Of a stretch of DNA of 64,000 nt, positions 49,042 to 58,323 are shown piece by piece. This DNA comes from Alphaproteobacteria bacterium (GTDB lineage Bacteria; Pseudomonadota; Alphaproteobacteria; Geminicoccales; Geminicoccaceae): assembly GCA_026990035.1 (NCBI GenBank), contig JALSIM010000009.1, positions 185,709 through 249,708 on the forward strand. Direction: 5' to 3'. A model generated the notes under the pieces. The model was not told the DNA's origin. It worked only from the letters and a program-made list of their open reading frames with translations, and did no database searches. The first letter of the stretch is position 1; each line of letters starts with the position of its first letter. The position numbers and the translations under genes are program-made.

Positions 49042-50196
49042 ATGGCCCCGTCCCGCGATCTCGCGCTGGTGATCGGCACCGCGAGCATCGTCGGCACGAC
49101 CATCTCCCTGTCCATGCCGCTCCTGTCGCTGGTCCTGGAGCGGCACGGTTTCGACGCCGGTCTGATCGGCCTCAACGCGATGGCGAGCGGCCTCGGCATC
49201 TTTCTCGTCGCCCCGATGATGGGACCGTTGCTGCGCCGTTTCGGCCCCCGCCCGGCGGCCGCCGGCGGCATGGTGGTCGCGGCGGCGGCGGTGCTGGCGC
49301 TGCCGCTCGAGATCGCCTTCCTGCCCTGGTTCGGCCTGCGCATCCTGGTGAGCGCCGGGACCGCGGTCGTCTTCGTCGTCAGCGAAGCGGCGATCAACGC
49401 CCTGGTGAGCGAGGAGCGGCGGGGGCGGGTGCTCGGCATCTACGCCACCGTGTTCAGCGTCGGCTATGCCGCCGGGCCGCTGCTCGTGGCGGCCATCGGC
49501 AGTTCCGGCCTGCTGCCCTTCCTCCTGACGGCGGCCCTGTTCGCCGCCGGCATTCCCCCGCTGCTGGCCGCACGGGGGCTCGATCGGGCCCTGACGGGGA
49601 GCGGGCCGCGGCCCGGCATCGGCGCCTTTTTCGGCATTCTGCGACGGGCGCCGCTACCGCTGTTCGCGATCTTCTGCTTCGGGATCGTCGAGACTGCCCA
49701 GTTCGCCCTGTTTCCCGTCTACGGGCTGAGCACCGGCCATCCCGAACGGCTCGTCGGGCTGATGCTGGCGGTGTGGATCACGGGCAACATCCTCCTCCAG
49801 TACCCGGTGGGCTGGCTGGCCGACCGGCTGCCGCGCATCATGGTCCTGGCGCTGGTCGCGGCGCTGGCCGCCGCCACGCATTTCCTGCTGCCGGCGACGA
49901 TCCGCGACGGCCTTCTCGTCTGGCCGCTGCTGCTGCTGATGGGGGGCGCCACCGGGGCCATCTACACCCTCGGCCTGGTACTCATCGGTCAGCGCTTTTC
50001 CGGTTTCGAGCTGGCCCTGGCCAACACGGTTTTCGTGATGCTGATCGAAGCGGGAATGCTGGTGGGTCCGGGCACCGCCGGCTTCGCCATGCGCATCTTC
50101 GGCCCGCAGGGGCTGCCGGTCTTTTCCGGTCTCGTCCTCCTGCTGCTCGCAGCGGGCGCCGCGGCGACCGCGGTCCGGCGGGATCGCGGAGCTTGA
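49042..50196 (+). CDS. Major facilitator superfamily transporter
   Basis: 384 residues with about 12 predicted helices. [19 protein letters not shown] and the loop motif [14 protein letters not shown] match the MFS pattern. [25 protein letters not shown] is the conserved helix 5 region of a drug/sugar-efflux-like family (YcaD-type in part). The substrate is unknown. It starts 8 bp after rnr and its end overlaps the rpmG promoter. Confidence 0.82.
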   Translation: MAPSRDLALVIGTASIVGTTISLSMPLLSLVLERHGFDAGLIGLNAMASGLGIFLVAPMMGPLLRRFGPRPAAAGGMVVAAAAVLALPLEIAFLPWFGLRILVSAGTAVVFVVSEAAINALVSEERRGRVLGIYATVFSVGYAAGPLLVAAIGSSGLLPFLLTAALFAAGIPPLLAARGLDRALTGSGPRPGIGAFFGILRRAPLPLFAIFCFGIVETAQFALFPVYGLSTGHPERLVGLMLAVWITGNILLQYPVGWLADRLPRIMVLALVAALAAATHFLLPATIRDGLLVWPLLLLMGGATGAIYTLGLVLIGQRFSGFELALANTVFVMLIEAGMLVGPGTAGFAMRIFGPQGLPVFSGLVLLLLAAGAAATAVRRDRGA

Positions 50197-50220
50197 CAGC
50201 CGGCGGTGGCGACGTATCTG
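50193..50220 (+). promoter_or_regulatory. rpmG promoter
   Basis: A perfect TTGACA (50193-50198) and TATCTG (50215-50220) with a 16-nt spacer, overlapping the stop of the MFS gene. It gives a leader of about 40 nt to rpmG. Confidence 0.55.
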
Positions 50221-50266
50221 TTCGCGCCGAGTTCCGGCGTCCGCTACCCCATCCGGGAGATCGACG

Positions 50267-50434
50267 ATGGCCAAGCCTTCGGTCCAGCTCGTCAAGCTGG
50301 TGAGCACGGCCGGTACGGGCTACTTCTACACCACCAAGAAGAACACCCGCACCACCACCGACAAGCTCACCTTCCGCAAATACGATCCCAAGGTGCGCAA
50401 GCACGTCGAGTTCAAGGAAGCCAAGATCAAGTAG
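50267..50434 (+). CDS. rpmG: 50S ribosomal protein L33
   Basis: A 55-residue ribosomal protein beginning [18 protein letters not shown] and continuing [16 protein letters not shown] and [18 protein letters not shown]. This is the common alphaproteobacterial, zinc-free (C-minus) form of L33: the four Cys of the zinc type are absent. GGGAGATCGACG lies upstream of the ATG. It has its own promoter (50193-50220) and terminator (50479-50501), so it is a monocistronic gene. Confidence 0.96.
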   Translation: MAKPSVQLVKLVSTAGTGYFYTTKKNTRTTTDKLTFRKYDPKVRKHVEFKEAKIK

Positions 50435-50478
50435 GATCCGCCGGGCCGCGGCGCCGGCCCCCGCAGGATTCCCGCAGG

Positions 50479-50501
50479 AACCCGCCTCCCGGCGGGTTTT
50501 T
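50479..50501 (+). terminator. rpmG intrinsic terminator
   Basis: CCCGCC and GGCGGG around TCCC form the stem, with AA before and TTTTT after. It is 45 nt past the rpmG stop and is the clearest intrinsic terminator of the window. Confidence 0.8.
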
Positions 50502-50522
50502 CGCGTTCCGGCACCGGAGGAG

Positions 50523-50550
50523 TTGTCTTCGACCGCGAAAGAGTGATAGT
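50523..50550 (+). promoter_or_regulatory. Putative promoter of the OmpA-like gene
   Basis: TTGTCT (50523-50528) and GATAGT (50545-50550) with a 16-nt spacer, just after the rpmG terminator. The leader would be about 60 nt. Confidence 0.3.
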
Positions 50551-50618
50551 TGATTTCGCTCGATGGTTGTACACGGCCCGGTCCCGTGGGGATCCGGGCG
50601 AAGCGGAAGACGACAGCG

Positions 50619-51893
50619 ATGGCGCCGAGACTCTCTCCTGCCGTTCTCCTCTCCCTCGCCCTGCTCGCCGGACCGTCGGCCGCCGGCGGCCAGCCGTTGC
50701 GATCGCTGGTCGAAGGATCGGTGCCGCTCATTCTCAAGGACGGCCGGATCGCCGAGGTCTCCATCTACGCGGTGCCCTTCCTCGCCGCCAGTTCGGAGAT
50801 GCCGGGCGAGGTCGAGGAGGAACTGCGGGCGCTGATCACCGATTTCGCCACCGACTGCTTCCTCACCGCCCAGGTGATCGGCCATGTCGAGCCCGGCCCG
50901 GACAAGGACGGCGGCACCCTCGCCGCCCACCGGCTGGCGCGCGCCCGGGCCGAACGCGTCCAGGAGCTGATGACCGAACGGGGCCTGCCGGCGAAATCCA
51001 TCGCCAGCGTCTGGGACTGGCAGTTCTCGACCCCCGAGAGCCGTGCCACGGTCTGGTTCTTCGCCCTCGATCCGGAAGAGGGCTGCGAGGGCAGACCGCT
51101 GGTCGCCGTCGGGCCGGAGAGCGGAACGCCGACGCCGGAAACGGCGGCGCTGCCGTCCGAAGAGGAGATTCGCGACGGGGAGGTGGAGGACGCGGCCGGG
51201 ACGGTCTCCCCTCCCGGGGAGGCGGAACCGCTCGCGGTCGTCGTCCGGCGTCCCCCGGCCGAGGACCGCCTGCCGGGTGCCCCGCGCGAGGAGGCCGTTC
51301 TCGCCGATGCGGAAACGGCGGCTCCGGTCGAATCCGCGGAAATACCCGGCGAAACCCCGGTCCCGCCATCCGAGGGGGCCGCCACGGCAGCGCCCGGGCC
51401 GACCCCCGACGAACTTCCCGGGGCGGTCGCCGGAGCGGAAGGGGATGCGGACGAAGAGGTGTCCGGGGAGCTGCCGGAGAAGCTTCTGGCGGCGGAGGCA
51501 CCGGGCGAGATCGAGCCGCGGCTTTCGGGCTCCGCCCTCCCCGCGGCCGCCGATGGCGGCGGGACCGGGGGACCGCAGCTCGAGATCGTGTTCGATCTCA
51601 ACAGCAGTTGGCTGCCGCGCGGGGCGGTGAAGGATCTCGGCGCACTCCTGGAGCGGCTGCGCGAGGGGCGCTACGCGCTGGAGATCGTCACCGCCGTCGA
51701 CAACGGGCCGATCAAGAACGGCACGCCGGAGGATGCCGCCCGCTACAATCGCTGGCTGGCCGAACGGCGCGCCAACCGTGTCGCCGAATGGTTGCGGCGC
51801 CGCGGCGACGGGGTGATCGCCGCCATCGAACGGCGTTTCCGCGAGGACGATCCCTCCCGCAAGGTGGTGATCCGCGCCCGCCGCCTTCCCTGA
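50619..51893 (+). CDS. Secreted protein with two OmpA-like regions joined by an acidic linker
   Basis: 424 residues. The signal peptide is LSPAVLLSLALLAGPSAAGG. The N-terminal region (about 30-170) contains RLARARAERVQELMTERGL, which looks like the C-terminal helix of an OmpA fold. A linker of about 160 residues is rich in Glu, Pro and Ala. The C-terminal region reads LEIVFDLNSSWLPRGA, then YNRWLAERRANRVAEWLRRRG, the OmpA pattern again. It may bind peptidoglycan, but usual OmpA residues such as the Asp and Arg that grip diaminopimelate are not both obvious. The function is unknown. Confidence 0.65.
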   Translation: MAPRLSPAVLLSLALLAGPSAAGGQPLRSLVEGSVPLILKDGRIAEVSIYAVPFLAASSEMPGEVEEELRALITDFATDCFLTAQVIGHVEPGPDKDGGTLAAHRLARARAERVQELMTERGLPAKSIASVWDWQFSTPESRATVWFFALDPEEGCEGRPLVAVGPESGTPTPETAALPSEEEIRDGEVEDAAGTVSPPGEAEPLAVVVRRPPAEDRLPGAPREEAVLADAETAAPVESAEIPGETPVPPSEGAATAAPGPTPDELPGAVAGAEGDADEEVSGELPEKLLAAEAPGEIEPRLSGSALPAAADGGGTGGPQLEIVFDLNSSWLPRGAVKDLGALLERLREGRYALEIVTAVDNGPIKNGTPEDAARYNRWLAERRANRVAEWLRRRGDGVIAAIERRFREDDPSRKVVIRARRLP

Positions 51894-51952
51894 GTCGGTG
51901 GTGACGGAACCTTCCCGCCCGGCTATAAGCGCGGCAGGGAAGGGAGGCCGCG

Positions 51953-52873
51953 ATGACCCTGGCGCTCGGTGTCGATCTCGGTGGCACCAAGATCGAAATC
52001 ATCGCCCTCGACGGGCAGGGACGCGAGTTGCTCCGCCGGCGTCGTCCCACGCCCCGTGACGACTACCGGGGTACCCTCGATACGATCCGGGCGATGGTCG
52101 AGGAGGCGGAGAGCGAGCTGGGCGCCCGCGCCACCCTCGGCATCGGCCATCCCGGTGCCATCTCGCCGGCCACCGGCCTGATGAAGAACTCCAACTCCAC
52201 CTGGCTCAACGGTCGGCCTTTCGATCGCGACCTCCGGGAACTGCTGGGCCGGCCCATCGCCTTCGCCAACGATGCCAACTGTCTGGCCCTTTCGGAGGCG
52301 ACCGACGGTGCCGGGGCCGGCGCCCCGGTGGTCTTCGCCGTCATTCTCGGCACCGGGGTGGGCGGCGGCATCGCCGTCCATCGCCGGGTGATCACCGGCC
52401 CCAATGCCATTGCCGGCGAATGGGGGCACAATCCGCTGCCCTGGCCGGCCGAGGAGGAGCGGCCCGGGCCACCCTGCTACTGCGGGCTCCGGGGGTGCAT
52501 CGAAACCTGGCTTTCGGGCCCCGGTTTCGCCCGCGATCACGCCCGGGTCACCGGCGAGGAGCTGGAAAGCCCGGCCATCGTCGCCGCCGCCGAGGAGGGC
52601 GAGGAGAAGGCCCTCGCCACGCTCGCCCGCTACGAGGACCGTCTCGCCCGGGCGCTCGCCACCATCGTCAACGTGCTGGATCCCGAGGTGATCGTCCTCG
52701 GGGGCGGGATGTCGAACATCCGCCGTCTCTACGAAACCGTGCCCGCGCTCTGGCCGCGCTACGTCTTCTCGGATGCGGTGGCCACCGTCCTCCGGCCGGC
52801 GGTCCACGGCGACAGCTCCGGCGTGCGCGGTGCCGCCTGGCTCGGTCGCGCGCTCGCCGAGGGCCGCGCCTAG
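51953..52873 (+). CDS. ROK-family fructokinase-like sugar kinase
   Basis: A 306-residue cytoplasmic sugar kinase. The phosphate loop is GVDLGGTKIEIIALD at residues 6-20, with GIGHPGAISPATGLMKNSN and AVILGTGVGGGI following. The zinc-binding motif CYCGLRGCIETWLSG near 178 is that of the Mak/NagK fructokinase branch. It should phosphorylate fructose or a related hexose. The ATG is preceded by GGGAAGGGAGG. The 3' end overlaps eipB by 4 bp (convergent). Confidence 0.9.
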   Translation: MTLALGVDLGGTKIEIIALDGQGRELLRRRRPTPRDDYRGTLDTIRAMVEEAESELGARATLGIGHPGAISPATGLMKNSNSTWLNGRPFDRDLRELLGRPIAFANDANCLALSEATDGAGAGAPVVFAVILGTGVGGGIAVHRRVITGPNAIAGEWGHNPLPWPAEEERPGPPCYCGLRGCIETWLSGPGFARDHARVTGEELESPAIVAAAEEGEEKALATLARYEDRLARALATIVNVLDPEVIVLGGGMSNIRRLYETVPALWPRYVFSDAVATVLRPAVHGDSSGVRGAAWLGRALAEGRA

Positions 52874-53664
52874 GGGCAGTCGGGCGGCGGCAGCAGTTCG
52901 AGCTCGCGCAGTTCGCCCTGGAGGGCGAAATCGCCGTAGTCGAGGCGGATGTCGTAGAGCACGCCGCCTTCGTCGAGCATGAAGGAGACCTCGAATTCGG
53001 GGGCTCCCGTCTCGCCGCCGAAATCGTAGTAGGCGAGGCTCACCGGCCAGCGTCGGGTATAGCCGCTCGCCGCCTCCTCGACCTCGCTCGAGCTGCCGAT
53101 CACCGCCGTCACCGAGCTCGCGCTGACGAGACCGGAGCCGTCGAACAGCCGGTACTGGCTCATCATCCGGCCTTCGCGGGCGGCCTCGACGAGGCGCCGC
53201 ATCTGCTCGGTCGGGAACACCGTTCCCGGCGGCAGATCGATGCTCACGCCCGCCGGCTCCCGGTAACGGGCGACGCCGGCCCCCTCGGGTCCGTCGAGCC
53301 GGGCCTCGCCGCGGTAGGATTCGACCGGCCGGGCACCGTCGAAGGATCGCAGGGTGAAGCGGATGCGATCGTTGGCGGCCGATTCCCAGCTCGAAAAGCG
53401 GACGTCGAAGGTGACCTCCTCGCCGTCCAGGGTCTCGGCGACGAAGCCCATCCGCTGGCTGCTGATCCAGCCGTCGCAGGTGGCCTTCCATTCGAGCACC
53501 ATCGCCCCCTCGACCGCGGCGAACAGATCGCCCGCGTCCTTGTCGGCGAGGCGCAGGGCGTAGGCCGCCCGATGCGAGAGGAGGTCGATCGGCCGTGCCG
53601 CCGCGACCGTCGTCGCCGAGGCGGTGATCAGGCTCAGGAGGGAGGCGACGAGAAGGCGGTCCAT
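52870..53664 (-). CDS. eipB: Cell envelope integrity protein EipB (DUF1849)
   Basis: A 264-residue periplasmic protein. The signal peptide is LLVASLLSLITASATTVAAA. The mature part begins with the family hallmark DLLSHRAAYALRL and WKATCDGWISSQRMGF. A second conserved Cys lies at the very end (PPDCP), so the disulfide known in Brucella EipB between an early and a late Cys can form. It supports envelope integrity in Brucella; the exact activity is unknown. The ATG is preceded by AGGAAA. Confidence 0.88.
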   Translation of the reverse strand: MDRLLVASLLSLITASATTVAAARPIDLLSHRAAYALRLADKDAGDLFAAVEGAMVLEWKATCDGWISSQRMGFVAETLDGEEVTFDVRFSSWESAANDRIRFTLRSFDGARPVESYRGEARLDGPEGAGVARYREPAGVSIDLPPGTVFPTEQMRRLVEAAREGRMMSQYRLFDGSGLVSASSVTAVIGSSSEVEEAASGYTRRWPVSLAYYDFGGETGAPEFEVSFMLDEGGVLYDIRLDYGDFALQGELRELELLPPPDCP

Positions 53665-53798
53665 GGGCGTTTCCTTTTCCTGCGTTCGGCGGCTCGCGGC
53701 CCGGCGGTGGGGCCCGTCCGCCGGCCGGTCCGCCCATTGGCAGCCGCCCGCGGAGCGGGATAGAAGGAGCGCGAGACGCGATCCGGGGGAGGAACAGG

Positions 53799-54767
53799 AT
53801 GTCCGACAAGCGACCCGTGGTGCTGGTCACCCGCCGGTTGCCGGCGGCGGTGGAGGAACGACTGCGCCGCGACTACGACCCCATCCTCAACGAGACGGAC
53901 GTCGCCTACACCGAAGGGCAGCTTCTCGAACGCGCCGCGGGCGCCGATGCCATTCTCACCTGCGGCACCGAGAAATGGACCGCCGCCATGATCGAGCGGC
54001 TGCCGGAGCGGCTGCGGATCATCGCGACCTTCTCGGTGGGCTACGATCATATCGACGTCGAGGCCTGCAGACGGCGCGGGATCATCGTCACCAACACTCC
54101 CGATGTGCTGACCGAAGCCACCGCCGATGTCGCCCTCCTCTGCCTGCTCGGGGCCGCCCGGCTGGCCTGGTCGGCCCAGCGCGATCTCCGCGCCGGCCGG
54201 TGGGATCGCTGGTCGCCCACCGCCTATCTCGGTCGCAGCCTCGAGGGCCGGGTGCTCGGCATCGTCGGCATGGGCCGCATCGGCCGCGCGGTGGCGCGTC
54301 GCGCACGCAGCTTCGGTTTAACGATCTGTTACCATAACCGGCGACGTCTGCCTCCCGAACTCGAGCAGGGGGCGACATACCATGAGACGTTGGAAGGCAT
54401 GTTGCCCCATTGCCATGTTCTGTCTCTCAACTGTCCCGGATCCCCGGAGAACCACCATCTGATCAATGCCGAGCGGATCGCCCTCCTCCCCCGAGGAGCG
54501 ATCCTGGTGAACACCGCGCGCGGCACCCTCGTGGACGACGCGGCGCTGATCGCCGCGCTTCGATCCGGCCATCTGTTCGCCGCCGGGCTCGACGTCTTCG
54601 AGGGCGAACCGGACATCCACCCCGGCTACCGCGAGCTCGAAAACGCTTACCTTCTGCCGCACATCGGCAGCGCCACGCTCGAAACCCGCAACGCCATGGG
54701 CTTCCGCTGTCTCGACAATCTCGACGCCTTCTTCCGCGGCGAACCGGTGCCGGATCCGGTCACCTGA
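53799..54767 (+). CDS. D-2-hydroxyacid dehydrogenase (glyoxylate/hydroxypyruvate reductase type)
   Basis: 322 residues. The NAD(P)-binding motif is VLGIVGMGRIGRAVARRA near residue 155. Catalytic Arg, Glu and His are in NTARGTLVDDAAL, GLDVFEGEP and LPHIGSAT. The N-terminal ATFSVGYDHIDVEACRRRG is the glyoxylate/D-glycerate dehydrogenase signature. It should reduce glyoxylate or hydroxypyruvate; cofactor preference is not certain. A stem of seven base pairs overlaps its stop (54767-54784). Confidence 0.9.
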   Translation: MSDKRPVVLVTRRLPAAVEERLRRDYDPILNETDVAYTEGQLLERAAGADAILTCGTEKWTAAMIERLPERLRIIATFSVGYDHIDVEACRRRGIIVTNTPDVLTEATADVALLCLLGAARLAWSAQRDLRAGRWDRWSPTAYLGRSLEGRVLGIVGMGRIGRAVARRARSFGLTICYHNRRRLPPELEQGATYHETLEGMLPHCHVLSLNCPGSPENHHLINAERIALLPRGAILVNTARGTLVDDAALIAALRSGHLFAAGLDVFEGEPDIHPGYRELENAYLLPHIGSATLETRNAMGFRCLDNLDAFFRGEPVPDPVT

Positions 54768-54784
54768 AGGGGCCGGCGCCCCTT
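54767..54784 (+). terminator. Terminator-like hairpin after the hydroxyacid dehydrogenase
   Basis: AAGGGGC and GCCCCTT form a 7-bp stem with a CGGC loop, followed by TCCC. It lies between convergent genes and could end the plus-strand transcript, though the T-tract is poor. Confidence 0.4.
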
Positions 54785-54800
54785 TCCCGCTCCGCCGCCC

Positions 54801-55226
54801 TCACGGCCAGAGCTGGCGCAGCTCCTTGGGCAGCGAGTTGCGCACGTCGGCGATTTCGCCGGCGGTGATCTTTTCCGCGAGGAGGCCGAACACCGCCCGC
54901 GCGATGGCTTCCGGATCGACTTCCGGGTCCTTGCGGAACTGGTCGCGGATATGGCCCAGGAACTGATCCTTGTGGCGCTCCTTCAGGGGCTTGCCCGCTG
55001 GATGATAGCCTTCGAAGTAGATGCCGCGGACCAGCATCGGGAGCTGGGCGCCGAGATGGGCCGCCTCGTCCACCGTCAGCCGGTCGCGGAGCGCGTGGAG
55101 CACCGAGCGCAACGCCAGATAGGCGCGATGCCGGTCCTCGGTACCCAGTTTCTCCATCAACTCCTTGAGCCAGATGTTGGTGATCTGGATGGTGTGGTCG
55201 AACACGTCGAGGCCGGTGAACGACAT
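54801..55226 (-). CDS. DUF2267 domain protein
   Basis: A 141-residue soluble helical protein. YLALRSVLHALRDRLTVDEAAHLGAQLPMLVRGIYFEGY is the DUF2267 repeat, read here in pieces of the family pattern; KPLKERHKDQFLGHI and DVRNSLPKELRQLWP follow as the second half. The function is unknown; relatives are often found with stress proteins. The start is ATG 55226. A 10-bp inverted repeat (55238-55280) flanks its probable -10. Confidence 0.85.
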   Translation of the reverse strand: MSFTGLDVFDHTIQITNIWLKELMEKLGTEDRHRAYLALRSVLHALRDRLTVDEAAHLGAQLPMLVRGIYFEGYHPAGKPLKERHKDQFLGHIRDQFRKDPEVDPEAIARAVFGLLAEKITAGEIADVRNSLPKELRQLWP

Positions 55227-55237
55227 TTGCGCCTCTC

Positions 55238-55280
55238 CCCACCGAACATGATGCCTGCCTTCTATATAAGGTTCGGTGGG
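55238..55280. promoter_or_regulatory. Inverted repeat around the DUF2267 promoter
   Basis: CCCACCGAAC (55238-55247) and GTTCGGTGGG (55271-55280) are perfect 10-bp inverted repeats with a 23-nt AT-rich spacer containing TATATA. On the minus strand the spacer would hold the -10, and the downstream arm overlaps the region just before the ribosome binding site. Confidence 0.4.
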
Positions 55281-55332
55281 AGCACCCGCAGCCCCCGCTC
55301 CGGAGACCGCCGGCGGCCGTGGATTGCGGGCA

Positions 55333-56073
55333 TCAGGCGCGGTCCGGGAGCGGGCCGTCGGTCTCCGCGACTTTCGCCAGCAGGGCCGGTGCCCAGCTCG
55401 CGATCACCCCTTCGATGTGGCGGCGCATCGCCGTTGCGGCGGCTTCGCCGTCGCCGCTCGCCAGAACCGTCAGGAGTTCGCGATGCAGCGCGGCTCCGGA
55501 GGGGAGGCCGCGGCGGTTGTCGGGTGTCGTGCCGCGGGGGCCGTGGGCGTAGATGAACCGGTGGACGTGGAGCGAGCAGCGGGTGAGGATCGGTTCAAGG
55601 GCCGCGAGTCCGGCGAGGCGCAGCACCGCCAGATGGAATTCGCGGTCGAGCTCGCTCATGGCGTAGCCGTCCCGGCGCTGCTCCGCCGCCGTCATCCGCG
55701 CCAGGATCTGCCCGAGCCGGAGGAAACCGGCATCACCGGCGCGGCCGGCGGCGAGCCGCGCGCCGCGGGTCTCGATCTCGATCCGTACCCGCGCCATCAG
55801 CGCCGCCTCGGTCTCGGAGGTGTCGGAGACGTAGGTGCCCCGGTAACCCCGCCGCTCCACCAGCCCGTCCTGTTCGAGGCGCAGCAGCGCTTCCCGCACG
55901 GTTCCCTGGCTGCAGCCCATCGTGGCCGCGATCTGCTGTTCGAGGAGCGCCTGCCCGGGGGGCATGCGATGCAGCAGGATGGCCCGCCGGATGGCATGGT
56001 AGACGGCGCTGCTCTTGCGCTGGACCCTCGGTGAGGGGCCGTCCTCGACGAGGACGGCGGCGAGCTCATTCAT
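55333..56073 (-). CDS. GntR-family (FCD domain) transcriptional regulator
   Basis: 246 residues. The N-terminal winged helix (about 20-85) has VYHAIRRAILLHRMPPGQAL, IAATMGCSQGTVREALLRLEQDGLV and RRGYRGTYVSD. The C-terminal FCD ligand domain contains DREFHLAVLRLAG and HRELLTVLASGDGEAAATAMRRHIEG, with the His/Asp residues that bind metal and carboxylate ligands. ATG 56073, with GGAG upstream, is divergent from the ABC operon. It likely controls both through the palindrome at 56113-56130. Confidence 0.9.
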   Translation of the reverse strand: MNELAAVLVEDGPSPRVQRKSSAVYHAIRRAILLHRMPPGQALLEQQIAATMGCSQGTVREALLRLEQDGLVERRGYRGTYVSDTSETEAALMARVRIEIETRGARLAAGRAGDAGFLRLGQILARMTAAEQRRDGYAMSELDREFHLAVLRLAGLAALEPILTRCSLHVHRFIYAHGPRGTTPDNRRGLPSGAALHRELLTVLASGDGEAAATAMRRHIEGVIASWAPALLAKVAETDGPLPDRA

Positions 56074-56076
56074 CTG

Positions 56077-56105
56077 TTGACTCCGGTCCGGGTCGCACCG
56101 ATCAT
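56077..56105 (+). promoter_or_regulatory. Putative promoter of the ABC transporter operon
   Basis: TTGACT (56077-56082) and GATCAT (56100-56105) with a 17-nt spacer point toward the transporter genes. The start would fall at about 56112, at the edge of the palindrome. Confidence 0.35.
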
Positions 56106-56106
56106 C

Positions 56107-56136
56107 GGCCTGATTATCGATATCGATAATGAGGCC
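56107..56136. promoter_or_regulatory. Palindromic operator between the GntR gene and the ABC operon
   Basis: ATTATCGATATCGATAAT (56113-56130) is a perfect 18-bp palindrome. It extends to 30 bp (GGCC outer arms) with one mismatched pair. It lies midway between divergent genes, in the place of an autoregulatory GntR site. Confidence 0.6.
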
Positions 56137-56245
56137 CGCGGACAAGCGGGCAGCGCGCCCGGTCGAGGGGAGGCCGTGAACCAGCCGTCGTCGCCGAGAT
56201 CGCCCGAAACCTCTTCCGACCCGCGGCAGCCGGGGGGCTAGCCGG

Positions 56246-57238
56246 ATGGGCTCGCTGCTCGAGATCGACGGGCTGGAGGTGACCTTCGCCACCGAAAGCG
56301 GGGTCGTGCCGGCGGTGAGCGGCGTGTCGCTGGCGATCGATCGCGGCGAGATGGTGGCCCTCGTCGGCGAGAGCGGTTCCGGCAAGTCGGTGACCGCCCT
56401 CGCCGTCCTGCGTCTTCTGCCGGAACCTCCGGCCCGCGTCGCCGCCGGCCGCATTCTTTTCGACGGCATCGATCTGCTGCGGCTCGACGAGGAGGCGATG
56501 CGGCGGCTGCGCGGGCGGCGGATCGGCATGGTCTTCCAGGAGCCGATGACCTCCCTCAATCCGCTGCTGTCGATCGGTCGCCAGCTCACCGAGGCGATGG
56601 TGGAGCATCTGGGGCTCGGCCCCGGCGAGGCGGCACGGCGCGCGGTCGCGCTTCTCAAGGCGGTGGGGATCCCCGATCCCAAGGGGCGGTTGCGCCAGTA
56701 TCCGCACCAGCTTTCGGGCGGCATGCGGCAGCGGGTGATGATCGCCATCGCCCTGTCCTGCGAGCCCGATCTGGTGATCGCGGACGAGCCCACCACCGCC
56801 CTCGACGTCACCATCCAGGCCCAGATCCTGGAGGTGATGCAGGGTCTCTGCGCCCGTCTCGGCGTCGCCCTCCTCCTGATCACCCACAATCTGGCGATCG
56901 TCGCCCGCTACGCCCATCGGGTCAACGTGATGTACGCCGGCCGGCTGGTGGAAAGCGGCGAGGCGGTGGCCCTCTACCGGCGGCCGGCCCATCCCTACAC
57001 GGTGGGGCTCCTGGAATCGGTACCGCGTCTCGACCGCCCACGGGGCGCGCCGCTGGAACCGATCCCCGGCAATCCTCCCGATCCCGCCGCCCTGCCCGCG
57101 GGCTGCGCGTTCCGGCCGCGCTGCCGCCTCGCCCGACCGCATTGCGGCGAACGCGTGCCCGGACCGGTCGAGGTCGAACCCGGCCACCGCAGCGCCTGCT
57201 TCGAATACCGGCGGCTCCTCGCGGAGACGCCGGCATGA
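56246..57238 (+). CDS. Peptide/nickel-type ABC transporter ATP-binding protein (DppD-like)
   Basis: A 330-residue ATPase subunit. Walker A is GESGSGKS (41-48), the signature [15 protein letters not shown] and Walker [13 protein letters not shown]. The C-terminal oligopeptide-transporter extension has [12 protein letters not shown] and [14 protein letters not shown], the latter a Cys cluster that in DppD relatives can bind an Fe-S cluster. First gene of the operon; the next starts within its stop (ATGA). Confidence 0.93.
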   Translation: MGSLLEIDGLEVTFATESGVVPAVSGVSLAIDRGEMVALVGESGSGKSVTALAVLRLLPEPPARVAAGRILFDGIDLLRLDEEAMRRLRGRRIGMVFQEPMTSLNPLLSIGRQLTEAMVEHLGLGPGEAARRAVALLKAVGIPDPKGRLRQYPHQLSGGMRQRVMIAIALSCEPDLVIADEPTTALDVTIQAQILEVMQGLCARLGVALLLITHNLAIVARYAHRVNVMYAGRLVESGEAVALYRRPAHPYTVGLLESVPRLDRPRGAPLEPIPGNPPDPAALPAGCAFRPRCRLARPHCGERVPGPVEVEPGHRSACFEYRRLLAETPA

Positions 57239-58323
57239 GCGGCGCCGCGAACACGCCCCTCTTCGAGCTGCGGGAGCTGCGCAGGCATTATCCGATCGAA
57301 CGGGGCATCCTGTTCAAGCGGCGGATCGGTGTGGTCCGGGCGGTGGACGGGGTGGACCTCGTGATCCGCCGCCGCGAGACGCTGGGGCTGGTCGGCGAAT
57401 CGGGCTGCGGCAAATCGACCCTCGGCCGCTGTATCCTGCGCCTCGAGGCGCCGAGCGGCGGCCGCATCCTGTTCGAGGGCGAAGATCTGGCCGGCTTCGA
57501 CCGGACCGCCGAGCGACGCTTCCGCCGCCGGGTCCAGGCGGTCTTCCAGGATCCCTTCAGCTCCCTCAACCCCCGCATGACGGTGGAGGAGATCGTCGGC
57601 GAACCGTTGCTCGTCCACGGCCTCGCCCGCGAGCGCCGCGCGCGTCTGCGGCGGGTGCGCGAGCTGCTGGAGCTCTGCGGCCTGCCGCGGCAGCTCGTCG
57701 ATCGCTATCCCCACGAAATGAGCGGCGGCCAGCGCCAGCGGGTGGGGATCGCCCGCGCCCTCGCCCTCGAACCCGAGTTCGTCCTCTGTGACGAGGCGGT
57801 GAGCGCCCTCGACGTCTCGATCCAGGCGCAGATCATCCGTCTGCTCGAGGATCTGCGCGAACGTCTCGGCCTGACCTATCTGTTCATCGCCCACGATCTG
57901 AGCGTGGTCCGTCACATCAGCCACCGGGTCGCGGTCATGTATCTCGGCCGGATCGTCGAGATCGCCGACAGCGAGCTCCTGTTCGCCGATCCCCGTCATC
58001 CCTACACCCAGGCCCTGCTGAGTGCCGTGCCGGTACCCGATCCGGAGATCGAGCGCCGCCGCCCGCATCGCCCGGTGGGCGGCGAGATCCCGAATCCGGC
58101 CGCGCCGCCCGCGGGCTGCGTCTTCCACCCCCGCTGCCCCTTCGCCGAGGCCCGCTGCCGGCGGGAGCCGCCGGTGCTGCGGCCGATCGGCGACCGCCAC
58201 GAGGCGGCCTGCCATCGTCTCGAGGAGACGGCCATGGCCGGGCCGCACTCCGGCGATCGGGTTGCGGACGGGGGAAGCGGGGAAGATCTCGCGACACCAA
58301 TCAGCACAGGGAGAGCGACATGA
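57235..58323 (+). CDS. Peptide/nickel-type ABC transporter ATP-binding protein (DppF-like)
   Basis: A 362-residue second ATPase. Walker A is GESGCGKS (54-61), the signature [15 protein letters not shown] and Walker [13 protein letters not shown]. The C-terminal segment [16 protein letters not shown] and [14 protein letters not shown] are typical of DppF/OppF. The last 40 residues are Gly/Asp-rich and not conserved. The ATG overlaps the previous stop, and its own stop overlaps the start of the binding-protein gene, so the three are tightly coupled. Confidence 0.93.
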   Translation: MSGAANTPLFELRELRRHYPIERGILFKRRIGVVRAVDGVDLVIRRRETLGLVGESGCGKSTLGRCILRLEAPSGGRILFEGEDLAGFDRTAERRFRRRVQAVFQDPFSSLNPRMTVEEIVGEPLLVHGLARERRARLRRVRELLELCGLPRQLVDRYPHEMSGGQRQRVGIARALALEPEFVLCDEAVSALDVSIQAQIIRLLEDLRERLGLTYLFIAHDLSVVRHISHRVAVMYLGRIVEIADSELLFADPRHPYTQALLSAVPVPDPEIERRRPHRPVGGEIPNPAAPPAGCVFHPRCPFAEARCRREPPVLRPIGDRHEAACHRLEETAMAGPHSGDRVADGGSGEDLATPISTGRAT

